Shown: one piece after another, positions 38,047 through 45,984 of the stretch | Layout: each line of letters starts with the position of its first letter | How positions within the stretch are numbered: the stretch's first letter is position 1 | Virus record (IMG/VR): IMGVR_UViG_3300007346_000034 | Coordinates: 1 to 59,299 of that record | Length of the DNA: 59,299 nt | Strand: one strand, 5' to 3' | Source of the DNA: a virus | Translations under genes and position numbers: made by a program | The notes under the pieces: generated by a model | Seen by the model: only the letters and a program-made list of their open reading frames with translations | The model's database searches: none | What the model was told of the DNA's origin: nothing

Positions 38047-38863
38047 AAACTTCTGGATGTAGTTTTAAATATTTTATAATAGCGTTAACTTCCTTTTTCA
38101 TATAAGGCAAATCATAAGGAATAACTTCTTTTATAATAGGATCACCTGCGGCATCTGTTGCTACTAAAGGATAACCATTATCATCAGTATCTTCTACTTC
38201 AAATAAAACATGATGTATCTGCATTATACCAGGTTTTAAAGTATGATTGTGCTTAAGTATAATATACATATAAATACTTAACTGTAGAGCATAATGATTT
38301 AGATTACAATCACCTACATGAGATAATGGGCCTTCTAAACAAGACATTTTACCTTCCCAGTTTACATAAGCTTTAGTTTTTATTTCTTTATTTGTTTTAT
38401 AATCATAGATATTTACTTTATCTCCTACAACTTCAACTCTATCTGCTTGACCACAAATTCTTGCTGATTTTAAATAAACAAAATGTTCTGGATATATACC
38501 TGGAGTTAGAACTTGAGCAGGTGAATGTTTTACACCGTCTTGCTCTATTGGATGTATAATAGGTAAATCAATACCGCTTCTTTGTATTGTTTCACACATT
38601 AAGAGTTCTTTTTCCCTTTGATCATGATACCAACTTCCCAAAGATACTGCTCTATGAGATTCATTTTTCCAGATTTCTTTTATCTTTTCTGGATCCATCC
38701 CATACCATTTAGATTTTTTATTTTTAGAAGATTTCAATGCAATACTATCTGCATCAAAATGTGGTTTAAAAAGAGATATTAAAGATGTAGTACTTAACCA
38801 TTTGGTATTAGGATTGTTTTTACTTTCATAAGTATGATTGTCTGCTTTAAATATTAATTCCAT
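38039..38863 (-). CDS. PD-(D/E)XK nuclease, RecB/Cas4-like
   Basis: 274 aa. The nuclease core is readable: His80 in GSWYHD, Asp141 in GQADRVE, the D-x-K pair Asp154/Lys156 in NIYDYKTNKE, and the downstream Gln194/Tyr198 motif in HYALQLSIY. This order is that of RecB-family exonucleases. I see no iron-sulfur Cys set, unlike Cas4. Encoded just before terL; nucleases of this type in crAss-like phages are thought to act in DNA processing or recombination during replication and packaging. Confidence 0.82.
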   Translation of the reverse strand: MELIFKADNHTYESKNNPNTKWLSTTSLISLFKPHFDADSIALKSSKNKKSKWYGMDPEKIKEIWKNESHRAVSLGSWYHDQREKELLMCETIQRSGIDLPIIHPIEQDGVKHSPAQVLTPGIYPEHFVYLKSARICGQADRVEVVGDKVNIYDYKTNKEIKTKAYVNWEGKMSCLEGPLSHVGDCNLNHYALQLSIYMYIILKHNHTLKPGIMQIHHVLFEVEDTDDNGYPLVATDAAGDPIIKEVIPYDLPYMKKEVNAIIKYLKLHPEVYD

Positions 38864-38864
38864 T

Positions 38865-39173
38865 TTACATATTATTGATTTGATTATTGATTTGATCTTC
38901 TATTTCTTCTGTTACAACAGCATCCCATTTACCTTCAGGACAAGAAGAAGATAAAGATCTTAGCTTAAACGCTAAACTACACCCGCAACTTCCACAACAA
39001 GGATTTGTACCAGGAACTTCACAGTTTTCTCCTGTAAGATCTATCTTAGGGCAAACAGTGCAAACTAAATGTCTTTCTCTAGCTACTTCTTCTATATGTT
39101 CTTTTTTAAACAAATTATTCTTAATACCCTCAAGAATTTGTTTTTTATTGCTCCATATCTTTTTTAAATCCAT
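38865..39173 (-). CDS. Zinc-binding small protein
   Basis: 102 aa. Cys residues are arranged as CTVCPKIDLTGENC and CCGSCGCSLAFK, followed by CPEGKWDAV, likely one or two zinc sites. The N-terminus is a Lys-rich helix. The C-terminus carries an IEDQINNQINN repeat. It overlaps the IHF-like gene by 29 bases. A protein of this appearance is common next to IHF-like genes in crAss-like phages; function unknown. Confidence 0.55.
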   Translation of the reverse strand: MDLKKIWSNKKQILEGIKNNLFKKEHIEEVARERHLVCTVCPKIDLTGENCEVPGTNPCCGSCGCSLAFKLRSLSSSCPEGKWDAVVTEEIEDQINNQINNM

Positions 39174-39531
39174 CTATCTTTTTTTTATAAAATTCCTGTT
39201 TACGTTTTATATCTTCATAAAGTAATGATTGAACATTTAAAACTTTCTCTAATTTTTCTTCTATATCTTTTTTAATTACCATCTGATTAAATGTATCTGG
39301 TTGAATAACATTTAAGTGATTAGTATATTTCATAACAAGCTTTGGTAACTCTTTCTTTTTTATTTGAAAAGATCCTAAATTTTCAACTTGTATATTATAA
39401 AACTCTAAATTAGAGAGTGCTTTTCTTAATTCAACATAGTAAAAATTAATAACGTCCTCTATCATAGATAGATTCATATTTAGTTTTTCACTTGTTGGTT
39501 GTAAAAAATGTTTACTGTTCTTTGGTAACAT
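39145..39531 (-). CDS. IHF/HU-like DNA-binding protein
   Basis: 128 aa. It starts with an amphipathic helix pair (SMIEDVINFYYVELRKALSN), then NIQVENLGSFQIKKKELP, which matches the beta-arm entry of HU/IHF (LGxFxxK). The C-terminal half is a long coiled coil absent from bacterial HU. crAss-like phages are known to carry divergent IHF-like subunits in this part of the genome. Overlaps both neighbours (20 and 29 bases). Probably bends or organises DNA for packaging or replication. Confidence 0.65.
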   Translation of the reverse strand: MLPKNSKHFLQPTSEKLNMNLSMIEDVINFYYVELRKALSNLEFYNIQVENLGSFQIKKKELPKLVMKYTNHLNVIQPDTFNQMVIKKDIEEKLEKVLNVQSLLYEDIKRKQEFYKKKIDGFKKDMEQ

Positions 39532-39880
39532 AAAACAATTTAAAATCTAAAACTATATTTCCTTTAGTCTGCACCTGTAGATCAGGACTCAAAGAGATTT
39601 TCTTTTTATTTGAGCCGTTTTTTTTAACTAATTTAATTTTACAAGCTTTACTTAAAAAATTACGTACAGTTTGAGGTGTCTTAAATATTTTTTCTTGAAC
39701 AGTAGAATTACAAAATTCTGCTAACTCACATTCACCATAAGCACCTAATAAAGTCAAACAGTTAAGTTCATTACTACTTAACTGTATTTTATTTGTAAAA
39801 CAATAAGTAATGAGTTGATATTTAATAATATCTCTGTGACCCATTCTTACTTTTTTAGTCACTAAATTTGCTTCCGCCAT
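39512..39880 (-). CDS. Small winged-helix-like protein paired with the IHF-like gene
   Basis: 122 aa from the ATG at 39,880, chosen because it lies 10 bases after the amidase stop; an upstream ATG at 39,913 would overlap the amidase by 23 bases. The sequence YQLITYCFTNKIQLSSNELN, then TPQTVRNFLSKACKIKLVKK looks like a winged helix with a basic recognition segment. It lacks the beta-arm of HU. Possibly a transcription or packaging factor; not assigned. Confidence 0.5.
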   Translation of the reverse strand: MAEANLVTKKVRMGHRDIIKYQLITYCFTNKIQLSSNELNCLTLLGAYGECELAEFCNSTVQEKIFKTPQTVRNFLSKACKIKLVKKNGSNKKKISLSPDLQVQTKGNIVLDFKLFYVTKEQ

Positions 39881-39890
39881 AACTTTGTAT

Positions 39891-40793
39891 TTATATAGAT
39901 AACAACATATCAACTAACTCTGGTTGAGGAAAAACATCTGTCTTATCTTTTCTAACATTACAATGAGAAAGAAGACCTTTTACTTTTCCTTCAAAAGCAT
40001 CCTGATGAAAACCAAAAGCTTTAGTTGGACCAAACTTTTTAATCCAGGGAATTAAACCTTGATCAATATCTATATTGTCTCTGTTAGCAATATATAATAG
40101 CCATTTTTTTGTAGCTTCTATTTGTTTATTGCTATATCTATGATAATAAATTCTTTTTCTAAAAGGCTCTTCTAATTTAGATACCTGAGATTCTATTGCT
40201 TGGGAACCAACATAAGTTTTGTAGTCTTCTGTTAGATAACCCATAGCACAAATTTCTAATCCTACAGAATGTTTATTCATATATGATGAACCTGTTTTTC
40301 CTAAATGAAAGCCTTGACAACCTTCTGGAAAAGCTTGTACCATAACACCATCATATCTATCATCTCCAGTTTTATGATCCTGCCCACCTAATACAAATTC
40401 AGTAGCTACCCTACCTCTATCATCTCTACCCCAAGAATCAATAGTAGCAAAAGGATTTGAATTACCTGCGGTATGATGTAAAAAAACATAGTCATTTTGA
40501 ATTTTATAACTTTCTTTTACATATTCTCCTTTAGGTAAAAAATGCTTTTGTATAATTAACCCTTCATCTGTTGTATATTGAGATACATTTTTAAGATCTG
40601 TATCTAAAATACCCATAGCCTCCATAGTTTGTGGCCCAACAATACCATCTGCTGTTAAATTATTTTGTCTTTGCCAATGTACTATAGCATTCATTGTTTT
40701 GGGACCAAATATACCATCAGGCTTTACACCTACAACTTTCTGTATAATTTTAACAGTAGCTCTGTCAGAAGATCCTAGTTTAATAACACTCAT
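39891..40793 (-). CDS. Endolysin: N-acetylmuramoyl-L-alanine amidase with peptidoglycan-binding domain
   Basis: 300 aa. Residues 8-62 are a PG_binding_1-type domain containing two GxxGPxT motifs (GIFGPKT, GIVGPQT). Residues about 100-290 are an Amidase_2 domain with HHTAG at 106-110, SVGLEICAMG at 176-185 and SHCNVRKDKTDVFP near 276, giving the zinc His/His pair and the conserved Lys/Asp. No signal peptide is present, so export would need the holin encoded 380 bases upstream. It cleaves the stem peptide from the glycan. Confidence 0.88.
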   Translation of the reverse strand: MSVIKLGSSDRATVKIIQKVVGVKPDGIFGPKTMNAIVHWQRQNNLTADGIVGPQTMEAMGILDTDLKNVSQYTTDEGLIIQKHFLPKGEYVKESYKIQNDYVFLHHTAGNSNPFATIDSWGRDDRGRVATEFVLGGQDHKTGDDRYDGVMVQAFPEGCQGFHLGKTGSSYMNKHSVGLEICAMGYLTEDYKTYVGSQAIESQVSKLEEPFRKRIYYHRYSNKQIEATKKWLLYIANRDNIDIDQGLIPWIKKFGPTKAFGFHQDAFEGKVKGLLSHCNVRKDKTDVFPQPELVDMLLSI

Positions 40794-40795
40794 AA

Positions 40796-41089
40796 CTATT
40801 CTGTTTTTTTAAGTTTTCTACTAACACTTTTTGCTGGAGGAGCAGGAGCTTTTTCTTGTAAGCGTTCTTCAGTCTCTTCATCTTGAGAAAAGAATTGAGA
40901 TTGTTGAGCTATAGCTACTATTTTACGCAATCTATGCTCTTCAATGTCAGCTTGTAGCTGTTCATATTGATTTTGAACCTCTAAAAACTTAATTTCTTCT
41001 GTGTAATGTGTAATTGCGTTTTTGCGGATTTGTGCAATTTGCTCTGAGGTAAGTTTTTGCTCAGAGTCTTGTTGTTGGTTTTTACTCAT
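40796..41089 (-). CDS. Short coiled-coil protein
   Basis: 97 aa, Gln/Glu-rich helix (about 15-60, HYTEEIKFLEVQNQYEQLQA) with a Pro/Lys tail (KAPAPPAKSVSRKLKKTE). It lies between holin and endolysin genes but has no membrane segment. Function unknown; could be a lysis regulator or a virion peptide. Confidence 0.45.
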   Translation of the reverse strand: MSKNQQQDSEQKLTSEQIAQIRKNAITHYTEEIKFLEVQNQYEQLQADIEEHRLRKIVAIAQQSQFFSQDEETEERLQEKAPAPPAKSVSRKLKKTE

Positions 41090-41171
41090 GACGTTTAAAA
41101 TTTTTTTGATTATATATCAAATATAACTAAAAATGTTTAAACTATACAAGTTTTACTTATAACAACTTAAT

Positions 41172-41600
41172 TTATTCTTTTTCTTTTAAATTCTTTTTTG
41201 CAATTTCTCTTTCTTTCCAAAGAACCAGTTTAATTTTTTCCCAAAGATCATATCCTAGTATAATACTCATATTTTCAAATACGCTTTTAACTTCTACTAT
41301 AGCTATGATACCTGAAGTAACTTGTATCCATGGTAAAGCTGGTGTTAGATATACTTCTGCTACTTTGGATACAATAATTGCTAAAGGATAGATTATTAAT
41401 TTAGAAGTAATTCTTCCTGCCTTTCTAGAAGTAATAGGGATATTTAATTTAAGAGAAGCCCAAATGCCTGTTAATGTATCAGCAAATATCAAAAATGTAA
41501 TAGCTAATATTGAAGATATTATATCTCCTATAAATAATGTTAAGAAAGCTAACACTTCTGGACAAAAACATTTTAAACCAAATATCTTAAACTCTTTCAT
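41172..41600 (-). CDS. Holin, phage_holin_4 type
   Basis: 142 aa with three hydrophobic segments (about 14-48, 72-85, 88-104). The segment FADTLTGIWASLKLNIPITS followed by SRKAGRITSKLIIYPLA fits the Phage_holin_4 pattern, including the D-x-x-T-G signature, and the C-terminus is charged. It would permeabilise the inner membrane to release the amidase. It shares one base with the 134-aa gene upstream. Confidence 0.78.
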   Translation of the reverse strand: MKEFKIFGLKCFCPEVLAFLTLFIGDIISSILAITFLIFADTLTGIWASLKLNIPITSRKAGRITSKLIIYPLAIIVSKVAEVYLTPALPWIQVTSGIIAIVEVKSVFENMSIILGYDLWEKIKLVLWKEREIAKKNLKEKE

Positions 41601-42004
41601 TATACAAACTGTGCTAAGTAATCCGTGACCATTGCCATGTATTTGTCTTTCCTTTCCTGTGTGAAGACTTCATCAACTGGTATGTTTGGAAGGTGTGTAT
41701 TGATTGATTCAATAGCACCTGTCTGAGCAAAAGCAAGAATATCCCTAAACTTGACAAGAATAGCATCATTCTGCTCTTGTGTTGTACCCATGATTCTATT
41801 GTCTTCAACAAAGATAAACACAAGGTCTTGACCAAACTGCATATCCATTTGCAACCTTTCTTGAATTGATGGTGGCGTATATGGAGCATAAAATTCTGCT
41901 GTATAACCTTCACCTAATGAATCAGCAAAAGCTTGTGCATCTTCAAGTGTTGCAAATTTTTTAACAACCTCCCAATAATCTTTTGATATTTTATATAAAT
42001 TCAT
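41600..42004 (-). CDS. Fibre-partner protein, copy 2 (Tfa-like)
   Basis: 134 aa. It is a close paralogue of 42,669-43,073, with identical runs such as FGQDLVF and RIMGTTQEQNDAILVKFRDI, and differences concentrated at the N-terminus and few scattered positions. Its place directly after a fibre-like gene suggests a chaperone or cap for that fibre, as tail-fibre assembly proteins are in other phages. It probably belongs to cassette 2 with the 219-aa protein. Confidence 0.6.
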   Translation of the reverse strand: MNLYKISKDYWEVVKKFATLEDAQAFADSLGEGYTAEFYAPYTPPSIQERLQMDMQFGQDLVFIFVEDNRIMGTTQEQNDAILVKFRDILAFAQTGAIESINTHLPNIPVDEVFTQERKDKYMAMVTDYLAQFV

Positions 42005-42007
42005 TTT

Positions 42008-42667
42008 TTATGGTTGTATTAAGGTGAATAATGCTGCTTTTGAATACTGATAAAAAAAGCTACTACTTGGTGTTATTTGTGTTAAATTTATTGTTGTTGG
42101 CGTGCTACCAAAATCATAAGTAACTAATTCGCTATAAGATGTTAAAACAGATAAATTTGCAGTTCCTGTGTCAATATAACCATAGGTGTCTTGCTCAACA
42201 TTATTATATGATGTTTGAAATCCACCAACATTTGAAATTACCCTAACAACATAAACTCCAGGAGTTAAATTTACATTACTTGCAAAATTAACAAAATTCC
42301 ATCCTGTTACTCCTGTTGTAGTATTTGTTTGAATTTCTTGAGGCATTGTAGCAACCAAATTCAATGTATCAGTTGTTATATCATACTTATATAATGCACC
42401 ATAACAAACACAAGTTGCATTAGTACTTAAAGCATTAATTGCAAAACCCATATTTTTAAGAGTACAATTTGACTCTATTCTTATAGGATTGTAAGATGCT
42501 CTATTACCTTGCCAATTTATTGTACTACCGCTTGATTGTGATTGACCAGCAAAATCTGTAACAGTTCCGTTCAAACTCCATGCATCAGAAACGCTACCAC
42601 CACCTCCACCAGTGCTGACTTCTTGAAAACCTAATTGTAATAAAGGATTATATTTTTGATTTGCCAT
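42008..42667 (-). CDS. Fibre-like beta-sandwich protein, cassette 2
   Basis: 219 aa. A short glycine linker (STGGGGGSVSD) near residue 20 is followed by a beta-sandwich domain (about 25-219). Phrases ALYKYDITTDTLNLV, GVTGWNFVNF and LTPGVYVVRVISNVGG align with the 305-aa protein, so the two share a domain of common origin. Probably a receptor-binding or head-fibre tip. Genes either side are the two copies of the 134-aa partner. Confidence 0.6.
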   Translation of the reverse strand: MANQKYNPLLQLGFQEVSTGGGGGSVSDAWSLNGTVTDFAGQSQSSGSTINWQGNRASYNPIRIESNCTLKNMGFAINALSTNATCVCYGALYKYDITTDTLNLVATMPQEIQTNTTTGVTGWNFVNFASNVNLTPGVYVVRVISNVGGFQTSYNNVEQDTYGYIDTGTANLSVLTSYSELVTYDFGSTPTTINLTQITPSSSFFYQYSKAALFTLIQP

Positions 42668-42668
42668 A

Positions 42669-43073
42669 TCAATTAAATTGTGCTAAGTAATCAGTTACCA
42701 TCTGGATGTATTTATCTTTTCTTTCTTGTGTAAAGACTTCATCTGTTGGTATGTTTGGAAGATGCACATTGATTGATTCAATTGCACCAGTTTGTGCAAA
42801 GGCAAGAATGTCTCTAAACTTGACGAGTATGGCATCATTTTGTTCTTGTGTTGTACCCATTATTCTGTTGTCCTCAACAAATACAAATACAAGATCTTGT
42901 CCAAATTGTATATCCATTTTAAGCCTTTCTTGGATTGTTGGTGGAGTATATGGTGCATAGTATTCTGCTGTGTATCCTTCACCAAGTGAATCAGCAAATG
43001 CTTGTGCTGCTTCAAGGTTTTCAAATTTTTTAATACAAGACCAAAAGTCTTTAGATATTCTATAATAATTCAT
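42669..43073 (-). CDS. Fibre-partner protein, copy 1 (Tfa-like)
   Basis: 134 aa paralogue of 41,600-42,004, differing mainly in residues 1-40 and a few conservative changes. The identical stretch FVEDNRIMGTTQEQNDAILV shows recent duplication; the DNA has diverged mostly at third positions. It follows the 305-aa fibre-like gene after 59 bases. Role inferred as fibre assembly partner. Confidence 0.6.
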   Translation of the reverse strand: MNYYRISKDFWSCIKKFENLEAAQAFADSLGEGYTAEYYAPYTPPTIQERLKMDIQFGQDLVFVFVEDNRIMGTTQEQNDAILVKFRDILAFAQTGAIESINVHLPNIPTDEVFTQERKDKYIQMVTDYLAQFN

Positions 43074-43132
43074 TTTGTATATATTTATCTATAAAATTAA
43101 ATTCTATCCATAGGATAACTGCTTGTGGCAAA

Positions 43133-44050
43133 TTATGCTATTTCAAAATGTACTCTAAATTTATCTACTACATCATAAGGTGAAGGAACCATTTGTGCAG
43201 ATGTTAATGTTGCTGCAACGCTTCCATAATCATAAGTTGCACCTGATGTTTGTACTAATCCATAATACATACTTGTTCCACCTAAATTATGTCCAATTAA
43301 TTCATAAGTTCCACTACTTGTAGATGTTGAATAACCCCAAGTTCCACCTATATTGTTTGCTAAAAATACACTCATATATAAACCTGGTTCAAGTGCATGT
43401 GGAATAGCCAATCTTGCTTCTTGCCAACCTGTTACACCTGTTGGGCTATAATCAAATTCAGCTGTTGGTTGAAATCTTAATTCCCAAATTTTAGTTGTAA
43501 CATTAAATTTATATAATGCCGCATAGGCTTTTGCAGGACTATTAGTTGATAAAGATTTAATATTCATCTTTAATGCAGAAATACTTACAGGTGTTTCTAT
43601 TCTAAATAATCTCCCCATTCTCCAACCGGTGTATGTACCTTGGTTACCATTTAGTGATCCTATTGCATTAACAGAAAAATCTATTGTTGCTCCAGGAATA
43701 GTATAAGCATCTGATGGTGTATAACCTCCACCACCACCAGAAGCATCAATTTGTACATCATCAGCATTTTGTGTAAGTGTAATGTTAGATCCTGCTCTTA
43801 ATGTTCTAAACTCAAGATTACTTCCAACAACGGGTGTTTTAAGAACTTCACTACCTGCCCCTGTATTAGATGCATTAACACCACCACCAATACTATCTTT
43901 TATACTTTTAAAAGTAACCAAAGCATCGTTTACTTGTGGTGTTTTAGAGTTACCTGGTTTTCTTTTACCAACTATTAAAACGTCATTATCTTCTGGAGTT
44001 ACTATAGTGTTTCTTCTAAATAACCCAAGTATTTCTTTTATTATATTCAT
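43133..44050 (-). CDS. Fibre-like protein with N-terminal anchor, cassette 1
   Basis: 305 aa. Residues 1-105 are an anchor-like part (LLIVGKRKPGN-type start, then LRAGSNITLTQNADDVQIDA) typical of phage fibre shafts, followed by a glycine hinge (GGGGGYTP) and a beta-sandwich (about 115-305) sharing ALYKFNVTTKIWELR, GVTGWQEARL and LEPGLYMSVFLANNIGG with the 219-aa protein. The 219-aa protein keeps only the tip domain. Likely host-contact fibre. Confidence 0.62.
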   Translation of the reverse strand: MNIIKEILGLFRRNTIVTPEDNDVLIVGKRKPGNSKTPQVNDALVTFKSIKDSIGGGVNASNTGAGSEVLKTPVVGSNLEFRTLRAGSNITLTQNADDVQIDASGGGGGYTPSDAYTIPGATIDFSVNAIGSLNGNQGTYTGWRMGRLFRIETPVSISALKMNIKSLSTNSPAKAYAALYKFNVTTKIWELRFQPTAEFDYSPTGVTGWQEARLAIPHALEPGLYMSVFLANNIGGTWGYSTSTSSGTYELIGHNLGGTSMYYGLVQTSGATYDYGSVAATLTSAQMVPSPYDVVDKFRVHFEIA

Positions 44051-44051
44051 T

Positions 44052-44363
44052 TTATGATAAAGTTATGTCAGTTACGTAATAATCACCAGCTCCACTCAAA
44101 GTATAAGTAAATGTTTCTGTGACAGTTAAACCAAGAGAAGCACTAGAATATCTTATACTTGATACTCTTCTTAAAGTAGGATCATCAGGATCAGCATAAG
44201 TAAAAGTTTTTACAAGATCATTTGCCTGATCCTGTAATTTTTTTAAATCTGCTGAAGCTCCTCCTAATGCATCATGAATTTTATTCATGATTTTAATCAT
44301 AGAAAACTGCCAATTATAATTAGATTTTCTATTTCCTTGGGTATTTTGATTACCGTATCCCAT
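44052..44363 (-). CDS. Small protein at the head of the fibre cassette
   Basis: 103 aa. A polar N-terminus with NQGNRKSNYNWQ is followed by a helix (IMNKIHDALGGASADLKKLQ) and a beta-rich C-terminal half. It lies one base before the 305-aa gene. Possibly a fibre-attachment or baseplate-like piece; no family recognised. Confidence 0.45.
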   Translation of the reverse strand: MGYGNQNTQGNRKSNYNWQFSMIKIMNKIHDALGGASADLKKLQDQANDLVKTFTYADPDDPTLRRVSSIRYSSASLGLTVTETFTYTLSGAGDYYVTDITLS

Positions 44364-44576
44364 GTATTTAAAGTTTATATATAAAGGAATATGAGTTTTT
44401 ACTCATACTTTAATATACCTAATTTAAATTAGATATCAAAAAATTATAATGAAAAAAGGTCCCCTGAGAAAGGACCTTTTTACCGAATCAAAGTTATGTA
44501 TAAACGTAGTCTAATCTTTAAAAGCAGAAATAAGATTTGACACCTCTAATTTAAAATATTTTCTTCAAAAAGAAAA
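44364..44576. other. Gene-free AT-rich gap with one terminator
   Basis: This 213-base stretch separates the HExxH gene from the fibre cassette. Apart from the palindromic terminator at 44,453-44,481 I see no gene. It presumably contains the promoter for the fibre/lysis unit. Confidence 0.6.
44453..44481. terminator. Bidirectional terminator
   Basis: AAAAAGGTCC and GGACCTTTTT are perfect inverted repeats around a 9-base loop, so either strand gives a hairpin followed by U. It ends the HExxH transcript and blocks read-through the other way. Confidence 0.85.
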
Positions 44577-45026
44577 CTATAATTCATCTAATGGTTCTTC
44601 AGGTAATTTTTTTTCAGCATTCTTTATAACCTTATTAACATTTCTAACAATGTCTTCAATAAGATATGCTTGTATTTCATTATTCTCACCGTTTACTTCA
44701 ACACCTACAATATCCATAATATACCAACTCAAATGAACTGCTTCATGAACAACAGTACTCAAAACTGACGGGTGATCCTCCACATTAAAATCAGAACCTG
44801 CTAACCCTACTAATAAACAAAGATGATTACCCAATTCGTCATGTTTTAGAAGAAAAGAGTATCCCAAAGCTCCGCTAGTTCTTGACTGAGACAACTTCAA
44901 ACCAGGATACATGCTTTCCGCATGCACTGTAGCATCCTTCATATTACTAGCGACAATAACCTCATACGAAACATGAAACAAAGGCACTTTTACCTTTTCA
45001 GAATATACAGAAAAATATTCTTCCAT
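44577..45026 (-). CDS. Zincin-like protein with HExxH motif
   Basis: 149 aa. HEAVH at about residues 90-94 is the zinc-metallopeptidase signature, and a downstream NEIQAYLIEDIV supplies a candidate third ligand Glu. There is no signal peptide or membrane segment. It is the only gene between the divergent promoter region and a bidirectional terminator, so it is a separate unit, perhaps expressed earlier than the late genes. It could be a maturation protease for virion proteins or an anti-host factor. Stop codon is TAG. Confidence 0.6.
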   Translation of the reverse strand: MEEYFSVYSEKVKVPLFHVSYEVIVASNMKDATVHAESMYPGLKLSQSRTSGALGYSFLLKHDELGNHLCLLVGLAGSDFNVEDHPSVLSTVVHEAVHLSWYIMDIVGVEVNGENNEIQAYLIEDIVRNVNKVIKNAEKKLPEEPLDEL

Positions 45027-45155
45027 AACACAATACTTTTAGTTTATACATAAGCCTAAATATACAAAAAATAATTCTTACCCCCATACAAATTTAACCA
45101 TATTATAACCCCCCAGGTGTTTTTTCATGTCAACTTATTTCAGTATATTATACTT
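45027..45155. promoter_or_regulatory. Divergent intergenic region where transcription switches strand
   Basis: 129 bases between the last minus-strand gene and the first plus-strand gene. On the minus strand TAAATTTG (plus 45,089-45,096) matches the Bacteroidota -7 box TAnnTTTG, but no TTG lies at the ideal distance. A C/G run (45,110-45,117) is unusual in this AT-rich DNA. It must contain promoters for one or both arms; exact sites are unclear. Confidence 0.45.
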
Positions 45156-45383
45156 ATGAAAAACCCATTAAGAACTAACTCTAAAAAACCTAAACATAGG
45201 CTAACAATACCTGCCAAAATGATGGCAGACATAGAACGCATGTTCAAAGATCCTAATGAGTCTAACATGGAAGCATTTGAAGAATTTAAGCAAACCCTAG
45301 TAGATGAAGAGATGTACACAATGCTTAAACAACTCTACGCCTTAGAAAAGTTCTACAAAATATACATCCCTTTCAAAAAGTAA
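45156..45383 (+). CDS. Small early protein (75 aa)
   Basis: 75 aa from the ATG at 45,156, chosen over a GTG 39 bases upstream. The start is Lys/Arg/Pro-rich (MKNPLRTNSKKPKHRLTIPA), followed by a helical acidic part (NESNMEAFEEFKQTLVDEEM) and a basic aromatic end. First gene of the rightward arm. No family recognised. Confidence 0.55.
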   Translation: MKNPLRTNSKKPKHRLTIPAKMMADIERMFKDPNESNMEAFEEFKQTLVDEEMYTMLKQLYALEKFYKIYIPFKK

Positions 45384-45418
45384 TCTTGCCTTTTTAAAAA
45401 ATTCTGGAATAGTGAATG

Positions 45419-45733
45419 TGTGGGGTCTTATATATTCAACTCCCCCACAAAAATTATACGGAGGCTACCCCCCGCACTTTCTGTAGCAGCATGCGTGTTT
45501 TCCTGCGTCAAACACAAAAGCATGCTTTGCTAGCAGAAAGCTTTGCTCATGTCAGATGGCTTTGCCATCTGCCATTCAACTCATGCCAAACCTCATTCAT
45601 GTTTTGCTTGTGCAAGCACAAAGCAAACCATTCATGCTTTCTACAATGATCTTTGCAAGATCATAGTATAAAGGCGGTTTGTCAACTTCCCTTGCAAGCT
45701 TGCGCTTGCTGCGGTCAAATCAAGCTGCGCTTG
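45419..45733 (+). repeat. Array of seven GC-rich hairpins
   Basis: No gene lies in 45,384-45,785. Instead there are consecutive inverted repeats: 45,419-45,449 (7-base arms), 45,485-45,531 (arms TAGCA/GCATGC/GTGTTT with two bulges), 45,553-45,571 (CAGATGGC-TTT-GCCATCTG), 45,601-45,628, 45,646-45,664 (ATGATCTT-TGC-AAGATCAT), 45,694-45,709 (GCAAGC-TTGC-GCTTGC) and 45,721-45,733 (CAAGC-TGC-GCTTG). Several have 3- or 4-base loops. The stretch is richer in G/C than its surroundings. It could be a replication origin, structured RNA, or packed palindromic repeats. Confidence 0.75.
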
Positions 45734-45755
45734 TCAACCTTATGTAGTAACGCTA

Positions 45756-45766
45756 TTCCTTTCTTG
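45756..45766 (+). promoter_or_regulatory. TTCCTTTCTT leader motif, copy 1
   Basis: TTCCTTTCTT starting 30 bases before the ATG of the 54-aa gene, preceded 20 bases earlier by TGTCAACC as in copy 4. One of seven copies of this pyrimidine-rich motif in 45.7-48.8 kb. Confidence 0.5.
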
Positions 45767-45785
45767 TCAGCAAATTATTAAAATT

Positions 45786-45950
45786 ATGGAAAATCTAACA
45801 GACTTATTAGAGTACGTAAAGCGTAATAACCTTCAAGAAGACTTCAACAAAGTCTTAGAAGTAATTACTTCTATTGAACCAGGAAAATCAAAAGATTTTT
45901 GGTTCATTTTAGGAAACTATGCTGTATGTATAGAAAAAGAGAAAGCTTAA
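45786..45950 (+). CDS. Small early protein (54 aa)
   Basis: 54 aa beginning MENLTDLLEYVKRNNLQEDF and ending GNYAVCIEKEKA. A mixed-charge helical protein without membrane segment. It is bounded by a leader motif 20 bases before the start and by a terminator hairpin whose loop contains its stop codon, so it looks like a compact real transcription unit. Function unknown. Confidence 0.6.
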   Translation: MENLTDLLEYVKRNNLQEDFNKVLEVITSIEPGKSKDFWFILGNYAVCIEKEKA

Positions 45951-45966
45951 CAGCTTTCTTTTTTTT
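45940..45966 (+). terminator. Terminator overlapping the stop of the 54-aa gene
   Basis: AGAAAGCT-TAAC-AGCTTTCT followed by at least seven T; the TAA stop sits in the loop. It merges into motif copy 2. Confidence 0.85.
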
Positions 45967-45977
45967 TCCTTTCTTTT
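45966..45977 (+). promoter_or_regulatory. TTCCTTTCTTTT leader motif, copy 2
   Basis: Exact TTCCTTTCTTTT directly after a terminator and directly before the folded non-coding stretch 45,985-46,250. Here no protein gene follows, which suggests the motif serves transcription rather than translation. Confidence 0.5.
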
Positions 45978-45984
45978 CAAAAAA

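Noticed and set aside
45102-45133. sigma-70-type promoter on the minus strand (TTGACA and TATAAT, both perfect)
   Set aside because: The boxes are 20 bases apart and Bacteroidota hosts use a different consensus; kept only as a possibility within the divergent region.
45419-45733. CRISPR array or tRNA cluster
   Set aside because: The hairpins have different sequences and no regular repeat-spacer period, and no tRNA features (acceptor stem, T-loop GTTCGA) are seen anywhere in the window.
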